A stretch of DNA of 16,465 nt from Pseudomonadota bacterium (GTDB taxonomy: Bacteria; Myxococcota; Bradymonadia; UBA4248). The position numbers and the translations under genes were made by a program. The DNA lies in assembly GCA_017629415.1 (NCBI GenBank), contig JAGBXG010000439.1, positions 1 to 16,465 on the forward strand. Direction: 5' to 3'. Below the pieces are notes generated by a model that saw nothing but the letters and a program-made list of their open reading frames with translations, made no database searches and was not told where the DNA came from. Below are positions 1 to 5,571 of the stretch, one piece after another. Each line of letters begins with the position of its first letter. Position 1 is the stretch's first letter.

Positions 1-1389
1 GGGGTTGGAAGGAGTCGGTTCGGGGAAGTTGCAGACGAGGGTGGCGGCGGGCAGCTGGAGGCCTTCGATACCGCTGTACATACCGAAAGAAGCCGCATGA
101 CCGTATTTGCCTTCACGCGGATGCATATCGAGGTAGAAACGGGCGATGAGCTGATCGCCTTCATAAACGTCATAAGCTTCGACACTGTCATGCCACACGG
201 GGCGATCGGACTGCTGGAAGGTGACGCCGTAAATCTGGCTGGCAACGCTCAGGATGCCGCGTTTGACGCGTTCATAGGGGAAATATTGGCGCACGGACTG
301 TGCGTCGAAATCGTATTTCTGTTTTTTGAGGGCTTCGATGTAATAGAAGCGATCCCAAGAATAGAAGCCGTCTGTTTCGGGTTTATCGGCTTTTTTGAGG
401 GTCATAAGTTCTTCGACTTCGGCTTTATAGCGCGGTTCTGTGATGGTTGCGATTTCTGTGATGAAGCCGGAGATCGTCTTGGCATCTTTGGCCATTTTAT
501 CATAGGCGTTGTATGCGGCCCATGAATCGAAGCCGAGGAGTGTGGCGTATTCGTAGCGCTGTTTGAGCAAGTTTTTGAAGATTTCGTCGTTGGCAGGATA
601 GGCGCGAGATGAGAAGACTTTGGTCATTTCCGCGCGGGTGTTTTCGTCCTTGGCGTAGTTCACGACGGGGAAGTAGTCGGTGTAATCGGTAGAAACCGTA
701 ATCATGCCGTTTTCATCGGGGGCATGATTGGCCATGTAGTCTTCGGGGAGCCCTGCGAGCTGTTCGGCGGTGAACTGAACGGTTTTGCGGTCTTCGCGGA
801 TATTTTTGTCGAAATCCTGGCCGGATTTGACGATGGCTGCATCGAGTTCTGCCAATCTTTTGCGCGTGGCTTCATCTTTATCGACGCCAGAGAGTTTGTA
901 TTCGAGCAAGGTTTTATCGACGAAACGTTTGGCGCGGTCATCGAGTTTTGATTTATCGACGGCATTGACGGCGGCATAGAGCGCGGGATCCATTTTGACT
1001 TCAGTCAGGATGGCGGCAGCGCGCGTGGTGCAGGCTTCGGCTTCTTCGCGGACGGCTTTATCCGGGTGAGTATTGGCCATGAGTTCGGAGACGCCGAGGA
1101 TGCGTTCGAAAGCGATGTCCATTTCATTCATTCTTTCGAGGGTATTATTTTGGGTATGTGTGCCGGTGACTGCCGTAATTTCTTTGCGGAGGCGATCGAC
1201 GTGATTGAGGTTGATGTCGCACAGGGCTTTGGCATCAGCCGGTGTAGAGAAGGTCACGGGGATGTCGAGGCCTTCGAGGGTGTAGGTGTAGGGCTGAGGG
1301 GCTTCAACTTTGACTTCCTGTTTGGGGGCACAACCTGCGAAGCCGGCGACAGCGGCGCTCATAGCGAGAATAAAGGGATAATGTTTCAC
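1..1389 (-). CDS. M3-family (thimet oligopeptidase-like) metallopeptidase, lipoprotein, partial at left edge
   Basis: Reading the minus strand from a GTG at 1389 gives 463 open codons that run off the window. A GGAG box lies 7 bases upstream of the GTG, and no better in-frame start is seen. The N-terminus is a lipoprotein signal: basic start, hydrophobic stretch, then lipobox AGFAGC with Cys at about residue 19-20. The body matches the M3 zinc oligopeptidase family. Near residues 424-431 it reads PREGKYGHA followed by ASFGM, and close to the edge VCNFPEPTPSNP, both hallmarks of the thimet oligopeptidase/neurolysin branch. In that family the zinc motif HEFGH comes about 20 residues later, so the catalytic centre lies outside the window. 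Family members cleave short peptides and are usually cytosolic; the lipobox suggests a periplasmic or outer-membrane position here. About 230 C-terminal residues should be missing. Family call is firm; activity cannot be judged. Confidence 0.9.
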   Translation of the reverse strand, partial: MKHYPFILAMSAAVAGFAGCAPKQEVKVEAPQPYTYTLEGLDIPVTFSTPADAKALCDINLNHVDRLRKEITAVTGTHTQNNTLERMNEMDIAFERILGVSELMANTHPDKAVREEAEACTTRAAAILTEVKMDPALYAAVNAVDKSKLDDRAKRFVDKTLLEYKLSGVDKDEATRKRLAELDAAIVKSGQDFDKNIREDRKTVQFTAEQLAGLPEDYMANHAPDENGMITVSTDYTDYFPVVNYAKDENTRAEMTKVFSSRAYPANDEIFKNLLKQRYEYATLLGFDSWAAYNAYDKMAKDAKTISGFITEIATITEPRYKAEVEELMTLKKADKPETDGFYSWDRFYYIEALKKQKYDFDAQSVRQYFPYERVKRGILSVASQIYGVTFQQSDRPVWHDSVEAYDVYEGDQLIARFYLDMHPREGKYGHAASFGMYSGIEGLQLPAATLVCNFPEPTPSNP

Positions 1390-1418
1390 GATAGGACTCC
1401 GTAAAAGAGAGGTCAAAA

Positions 1419-1436
1419 TCAGACTTTATGGTCTGA
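1419..1436. promoter_or_regulatory. Inverted repeat in the leader of the M3 peptidase gene
   Basis: Perfect 6-base arms TCAGAC and GTCTGA with loop TTTATG, about 30 bases upstream of the GTG start at 1389. On the minus strand it would form a hairpin in the 5' leader. It could equally be a protein site; the sequence does not decide. Confidence 0.35.
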
Positions 1437-1451
1437 AATCATCAACGCACG

Positions 1452-1469
1452 ATGGCATGCTTATGCCAT
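1452..1469. promoter_or_regulatory. Inverted repeat just downstream of the predicted minus-strand promoter
   Basis: Perfect 7-base arms ATGGCAT and ATGCCAT around GCTT. It lies 10 bases downstream of the proposed -10 of the minus-strand promoter, where a repressor would block initiation or where the first RNA hairpin would form. Confidence 0.4.
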
Positions 1470-1478
1470 GTACGAGCT

Positions 1479-1507
1479 TTTATACCTATTATCTATTGAG
1501 TTCTTAA
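1479..1507 (-). promoter_or_regulatory. Predicted sigma70-type promoter for the M3 peptidase gene
   Basis: On the minus strand, -35 TTAAGA (1507-1502) and -10 TATAAA (1484-1479) are separated by 17 bases. The TATAAA box is strong and the -35 matches 4 of 6 consensus positions. The leader would be roughly 80 bases. Confidence 0.45.
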
Positions 1508-1573
1508 AAATTTGCTACTTTGTTTTTGATAATGGTAGTAGTTTTATATGGGCGGCTACTTGTCGCACATACG

Positions 1574-1612
1574 CTATCAAAAGTTTGATAGGGTTTATTC
1601 ACCATTTATAGC
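1574..1612 (+). promoter_or_regulatory. Predicted promoter with overlapping 18-bp palindromic operator, upstream of the ZnR/GYF gene
   Basis: A perfect inverted repeat CTATCAAA-AG-TTTGATAG occupies 1574-1591. Its right arm contains a -35-like TTGATA (1585-1590), followed after 16 bases by a weaker -10-like TATAGC (1607-1612). Overlap of a palindrome with a -35 box is typical of a repressor or dimeric activator site. The gene starts 54 bases further on. Confidence 0.45.
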
Positions 1613-1665
1613 TAGAACATTCTGCAAAGATTTACGGAATAAGATTCATCAGAGGACGGCCAAAC

Positions 1666-2802
1666 ATGTTAGTCAAATGTGACAAATGTGGAGAAGGATA
1701 CGATGTTAACGAGTCACGCCTTTCACCGCAAGGTGCTCGTATCAAGTGCAAGAAATGTACACACATTTTTACAGTGCGTTTAGACAAAGGCCAAGCCGTC
1801 GTTTCATCGCCGTCGACCAAATCATCATCTGAAACAACAGGTGTCAGACCCAAGCCTCAAAAGGATGAGGAAGTTTCATGGCGTGTTCGCAACATGGGAT
1901 TGACTTATACATTTCACGATTTGGACAGTTTACGTGACTGGTTGAAAGCACGTCCTTCGTTGGATGATGTTAAAATTGCGAAAGGTGAAGACGATTGGAG
2001 TGAACTTGGGGATTATTCTGAAGTGATGACGACAGACTTGATCACGAAGTTTTTCCCGCTTGGTGATGTTCCGACCAGCAAGAAGGGCACTGGTAATCTT
2101 GATGCAGCAATCAGCAATATGGATGCACGTCCTGGCATCAATCCAGATTTAGCAGGATTACGCAGTCCATCATCGCTGGGTCCGATTGCGAATGCGCCGA
2201 TGTCGATTTCATCGAACTTGAGTACAGCTGTAGAATCTAAGACGACGAAACAAGCGCGCCAAGAGAAGAAGAAAGCAGAAGAAGCCAAGAAAAAACTCAA
2301 AAAACGATACATTATTCTGGGTGTTGTTTTTATTGTTTTGCTGATAGGAATCATTTTGATTTTGCGAATCAATCTTCATGGCGGCGGCATTCCCATGATA
2401 TCTTCTGATACTCAGACGCCATCTGCAACAGAGGGCGTTGAGGAAGAAGTTGCTGCTCCGTCTCAGAAAGCGGATGCGCAGCCCAATGAAGCCAAGCCGA
2501 AAGCCGCAGTACCTGACAAACCGGAAGAGCCGGTTGTCACAGATGAAGAGCTTGCAGCACTGGCCGATGAAGACATGCAAGAAAGGTTTAACGAAGCTCA
2601 GCAAATGGTCAAAGACAAAAAGTGGCCAGAAGCGCTTGCGACATTGGTATCGCTTGTGAATGACAATCCGACACACCTCGAAGCTCTTCAGCTTTTAGCC
2701 AAGACTTACCGTGCATTGAACCGGCCTGAGAAAGCGGCTGAAATCGATGCACAGATTAAGAAAGTCAAAGCCATGGCAGATGAAATCGTCATTGGTGAAT
2801 AA
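1666..2802 (+). CDS. Zinc-ribbon + GYF_2 + transmembrane + TPR protein
   Basis: The protein has 378 residues. The ATG is preceded by a purine-rich GAGGACGG box. Residues 1-36 form an MJ0042-type zinc ribbon with CxxC pairs at Cys5/Cys8 and Cys28/Cys31. Residues 70-125 (VSWRVRNMG..., ...DSLRDWL...) look like a GYF_2 domain. A Lys/Glu-rich linker precedes one transmembrane helix at about 215-237 (YIILGVVFIVLLIGIILIL). An acidic, Pro/Ala-rich linker leads to a C-terminal TPR-like helical region at about 306-372. Topology is probably N-terminus in the cytoplasm and TPR in the periplasm. The N-terminal zinc-ribbon/GYF pair recalls that of the Myxococcus motility protein GltJ, but the C-terminus differs, so it is not called as GltJ. 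Such proteins act as scaffolds; no partner is encoded next to it. It is a single transcription unit closed by the terminator at 2818. Confidence 0.88.
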   Translation: MLVKCDKCGEGYDVNESRLSPQGARIKCKKCTHIFTVRLDKGQAVVSSPSTKSSSETTGVRPKPQKDEEVSWRVRNMGLTYTFHDLDSLRDWLKARPSLDDVKIAKGEDDWSELGDYSEVMTTDLITKFFPLGDVPTSKKGTGNLDAAISNMDARPGINPDLAGLRSPSSLGPIANAPMSISSNLSTAVESKTTKQARQEKKKAEEAKKKLKKRYIILGVVFIVLLIGIILILRINLHGGGIPMISSDTQTPSATEGVEEEVAAPSQKADAQPNEAKPKAAVPDKPEEPVVTDEELAALADEDMQERFNEAQQMVKDKKWPEALATLVSLVNDNPTHLEALQLLAKTYRALNRPEKAAEIDAQIKKVKAMADEIVIGE

Positions 2803-2817
2803 AAAGTTTATTCGTTC

Positions 2818-2860
2818 ATAAAGCGGTCGTACCATTTTGTTTGACCGCTTTATTTGTTTC
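2818..2860 (+). terminator. Rho-independent terminator after the ZnR/GYF gene
   Basis: Perfect 11-base stem, left arm 2818-2828 and right arm 2843-2853 (GACCGCTTTAT), with a 14-base loop, followed by TTTGTTT. It starts 15 bases after the TAA. A short T-rich tail makes it moderate rather than very strong. Confidence 0.75.
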
Positions 2861-2888
2861 ATACCCCCCACCATAAAGGCAGGTAACC

Positions 2889-4970
2889 ATGCAGAAAAAC
2901 GACGCATTATTGGCAGAAGGTATTTTTTCCTCTCTCACGCCTGAAGAGCTTTCGGCGTTATCGGAATGCATGACGATTGTTAAGTATCCTGCTGGAGACG
3001 TTCTTCGTTTCCAGCGCGGCTTCAATATCCTGCTTTCGGGGGATGTGAGTGTTCTTCGCGAGAACATGGAAATTGGTCAGCTTCAACCCGGTGATGGTTT
3101 TGGCGACTGGGGTCTTTGGGGCTGGATGCAAACGCGCGTTTCTTTGCGCCCTGAAACAGATGTCAGCGTCGGCTCTTTTGATGAAGCTAAACTCGAGGCA
3201 GCGATTGCGAAACACCCCGGTTCGATTCTGCGCGTGCTCAAAAACTTCTCGCGTTTGATGGACGCACATCTTGAAGATTTGTCACATGCGCTATTAGATG
3301 CTTACAGTGCGCCGTCACAACCTGTTAAAACGAAACTCAATATTGTCGTGGACGGCGAAGAGAAACAAGTGCGTATTGGTACGCCGCTTTCAGCTTTGCT
3401 GCCCAAAGAAATCGATGGCAAACCCGTTGTCAGCGGCTTGTTTAACCACAAGCACATGTCATTAAACAGACCTCTTTATGTTTCAGGCAAAGCGACAGCA
3501 CTCACCCGCGAAGGTCTTGAAGGCCGCCTGATTTATCGCCAAAGCCTTGTTTTGCTCGCGCTTGAAGCCGCACACCGCATTAACCCCAATTTGCGTCTGC
3601 GCATCGGACCTAGCCTTGGTTTTGCCTATTTGTTCGAAATCGATGATAACTGCGGCTATGATATCAAAGACCTGGCCGATAAACTGAACAGCGAAATGCG
3701 CAAACTCGTCGATGAAGACGTTGTTTTCAGACGCGATTATTGCTCCATTGATGAAGCCAAGACACGATTTATAGCCCAAGGCTGGGATCATGCTGTTCGT
3801 TTGCTCCGCAAATACCGTAATTCATCCGTTGCTCTTGTGTCCTGCGGCGAAGTCAATGCCATCGAAATCGTCCCTCTCGTGGCATCTGCGAAAATTCTCG
3901 ATCAGTTCTGCGTTGCCGCTAACGGCGATGAATTGCTGCTCTACTTTGAATCAAGCGATGTCAAAGATGCTGAAACACGCAGTCTCCATCCCAAAACCCT
4001 GGCCAAACAACACGATATTTGGCTCAACGGCGTGGGGCTGACAAGCGTTGGTGCATTCAACGATATTTGTATTGCCGGCGATGTTTCTAAAATCATTCGC
4101 GTCAGCGAAGGTTTCCATGAAAAACGTATCAGCGAACTCGCTGATATGATCGTGAAACGTGAAAAACGCGTCAAAGTCATTTGTATTGCCGGTCCTTCGT
4201 CCTCAGGCAAAACGACGTTCCTCAAACGTTTGTCCATTCAGCTGCAAGTCAATGGTCTGAATCCCAAATGTATTTCACTGGATGATTATTATGTCGATCG
4301 CGAACTGACTGTTCGCGATGAAAATGGCGAATACGATTTCGAAGCCTTCGAAGCCTTAAATGTCGATTTGCTCCGCGAACAACTCCATGATTTAATTTCA
4401 GGAAAAACCGTAAAAATCGCACACTATAATTTCCAAACGGGTAAAAATAACCCGCATGGTGGTCCCGAAATGCACTTGGGTGACAAAGATGTTCTCTTGC
4501 TGGAAGGCATCCACGGTTTGAATCCGCGTATGCCGTTCGATCAGGATGACGGCGTTTTCCGCATTTTCATCAACCCCATGACTTCCTTACAGCTCGATAA
4601 TGCCTCAAGAGTCAGCGCTTCCGACATTCGTTTGATCCGCCGCATTGTTCGCGACCGTCACACACGCGCGATTACAGCCGCTGATAATATTATGCGCTGG
4701 CCTTCCGTCCGCCGGGGTGAAATCAAACATATTTTCCCCTATCAAATGCTCGCCGATGCCGTTTTCAACACTTCACTCGTGTATGAACTCTCCGTGCTGA
4801 AAGTTTATGCCGAACGCTATTTGCTCGAAGTTGATGAAGATCATCCGGCTCAAACCGTGGCCTTCCGCTTGCGCAGACTTTTGGACCGCTTTGTCACCAT
4901 TTATCCCGAAAACGTGCCGCAAAACTCCTTGCTGCGCGAATTTATCGGCGGTTCCTGCTTCACCTATTAA
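2889..4970 (+). CDS. CRP-like domain + TGS + uridine kinase-like nucleoside kinase fusion
   Basis: The protein has 693 residues; its ATG is preceded by AGGCAGGTAACC. Residues 1-135 resemble a cyclic-nucleotide-binding (CRP) beta roll: FSSLTPEELSAL, YPAGDVL, LLSGDVSVL, LQPGDGFGDWGL, then a helix. The phosphate-binding cassette is degenerate, so ligand binding is doubtful. Residues about 147-205 are a TGS-type domain (KTKLNIVVDGEEKQV, LSALLPKEIDGKPV). Residues 205-350 resemble the second additional domain of threonyl-tRNA synthetase. From 430 onward is a P-loop kinase of the uridine kinase/phosphoribulokinase family: Walker A GPSSSGKTT with Lys441, then SLDDYYVDR (Asp465/466) and LLLEGIHGLNP. 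TGS-nucleoside kinases of about 550 residues without the first domain are known; the extra N-terminal module explains the length. The substrate is presumably a nucleoside (ATP-dependent phosphorylation), unproven. Only 28 bases separate it from the upstream terminator; no clear promoter is seen. Confidence 0.88.
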   Translation: MQKNDALLAEGIFSSLTPEELSALSECMTIVKYPAGDVLRFQRGFNILLSGDVSVLRENMEIGQLQPGDGFGDWGLWGWMQTRVSLRPETDVSVGSFDEAKLEAAIAKHPGSILRVLKNFSRLMDAHLEDLSHALLDAYSAPSQPVKTKLNIVVDGEEKQVRIGTPLSALLPKEIDGKPVVSGLFNHKHMSLNRPLYVSGKATALTREGLEGRLIYRQSLVLLALEAAHRINPNLRLRIGPSLGFAYLFEIDDNCGYDIKDLADKLNSEMRKLVDEDVVFRRDYCSIDEAKTRFIAQGWDHAVRLLRKYRNSSVALVSCGEVNAIEIVPLVASAKILDQFCVAANGDELLLYFESSDVKDAETRSLHPKTLAKQHDIWLNGVGLTSVGAFNDICIAGDVSKIIRVSEGFHEKRISELADMIVKREKRVKVICIAGPSSSGKTTFLKRLSIQLQVNGLNPKCISLDDYYVDRELTVRDENGEYDFEAFEALNVDLLREQLHDLISGKTVKIAHYNFQTGKNNPHGGPEMHLGDKDVLLLEGIHGLNPRMPFDQDDGVFRIFINPMTSLQLDNASRVSASDIRLIRRIVRDRHTRAITAADNIMRWPSVRRGEIKHIFPYQMLADAVFNTSLVYELSVLKVYAERYLLEVDEDHPAQTVAFRLRRLLDRFVTIYPENVPQNSLLREFIGGSCFTY

Positions 4971-4980
4971 GGTTATTTTT

Positions 4981-5168
4981 GTGGGGCTCCGCCCCACCCC
5001 CCGCCGGGGCTCTGCACCGGACCCCGCCAAAGGGGCTGAGCCCCTTTGGAATCCTGCAATATGATGCGTTTTGCGCGGGTAAGACGGGGACTGGTTACTG
5101 ACGTTTTGGTGCTAAATGGGGCTCGCTCCCTCATTTTTCGTCCCTGCAACATCCCACTCCGTAAACAT
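4981..5168. repeat. Composite palindromic intergenic repeat, family A, copy 1
   Basis: Starts 11 bases after the kinase stop. It holds hairpins GTGGGGC-TCC-GCCCCAC (4981-4997) and AAAGGGGC-TGA-GCCCCTTT (5029-5047), then after a spacer an ATGGGG...CTCCCTCAT imperfect stem (about 5116-5134) and a block CTGCAACATCCCACTCCGTA (5144-5163). The same order of parts, diverged, occurs at 8722-8884. Neither GC-rich hairpin is followed by a T-run, so neither is called a terminator. Small open frames crossing it have no family resemblance and look spurious. Confidence 0.7.
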
Positions 5169-5325
5169 CCTGGGTGGGTCTGGGTGAACTTAACGATTCT
5201 TGAATACAACTGTTTTTTGCCGCCAGTTGGATGCAATTTCGAGGAAGCAAAGCCGTTTCGTCTGATTTTCCACGCACGAAAATCTCTGCCTGAAGATAAA
5301 AATATTACTGTGGTTGTATGTAGTT
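5169..5325. other. Non-coding stretch between repeat A and the promoter
   Basis: No gene is recognised. One inverted repeat, CAACTG (5207-5212) with CAGTTG (5224-5229), encloses a T6 run. It could be a weak structure, but neither arm is GC-rich enough for a confident terminator. Confidence 0.4.
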
Positions 5326-5353
5326 TTGTGTGCCACAAATTCTGTGTTATACT
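5326..5353 (+). promoter_or_regulatory. Predicted sigma70-type promoter of the hairpin leader / Cys-rich lipoprotein
   Basis: -10 TATACT (5348-5353) matches 5 of 6 consensus positions; -35-like TTGTGT (5326-5331) lies 16 bases upstream. Transcription from about 5360 would place all four hairpins at 5382-5513 in a leader of about 210 bases. A second, weaker possibility begins with TTGGTA at 5511, inside the last hairpin. Confidence 0.5.
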
Positions 5354-5381
5354 CATACAGCATATTAGGGGGAAGCGAACA

Positions 5382-5513
5382 TTTGTGTTTGCACAAAGAA
5401 GCTGGTGCGTATTGACCGGTAAAGCCGGGCAATAGCACCAGCCAGCGAAGCGTATTGTGCGTCATGACGCACAATAGCAAGCATCCAAGCGAGAAGAAGA
5501 TTCAATGGCTTGG
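5382..5513 (+). ncRNA. Array of four consecutive hairpins in the 5' leader; candidate structured RNA or regulatory region
   Basis: Hairpin 1: TTTGTG-TTTG-CACAAA (5382-5397). Hairpin 2: 5401-5442, arms GCTGGTGC/GCACCAGC continuing through TATTG/CAATA to CCGG-TAAAG-CCGG. Hairpin 3: a perfect 24-base palindrome at 5453-5476, half-site TATTGTGCGTCA. Hairpin 4: CCAAGC (5485-5490) with GCTTGG (5508-5513). Hairpins 2 and 3 share the same closing base GCGTATTG...CAATAGC with the same unpaired G. The array ends 58 bases before the lipoprotein ATG, leaving the ribosome site GGAGGG free. It matches no riboswitch class I can recognise. It may be a cis-acting leader, a small RNA, or a set of protein sites. 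Structure is seen; role is inferred. Confidence 0.5.
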
Positions 5514-5571
5514 TATGTGAGGGATAAAGATAGAAATAAAATATGACAAAAATTGTTATTTGGAGGGAAGA

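Noticed and set aside
97..525. 142-codon plus-strand open frame
   Set aside because: It lies antisense inside the M3 peptidase, whose minus-strand frame has clear family motifs.
4981..5047. Intrinsic terminator of the kinase gene
   Set aside because: Both hairpins are strong, but the T-run precedes the first one instead of following; no tail on the plus strand.
5046..5435. 129-codon open frame across repeat A and the promoter region
   Set aside because: No family resemblance or ribosome site; it crosses palindromic repeats and the hairpin leader.
5382..5513. Known riboswitch (cyclic-di-GMP or cobalamin type) or retron RNA
   Set aside because: The conserved core sequences of those classes are not present as far as can be read, and no reverse transcriptase gene is near.
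5560..5571. TTG at 5560 as start of the eight-repeat lipoprotein
   Set aside because: It overlaps the GGAGGG ribosome site that serves the ATG at 5572, and would add charged residues before the signal peptide.
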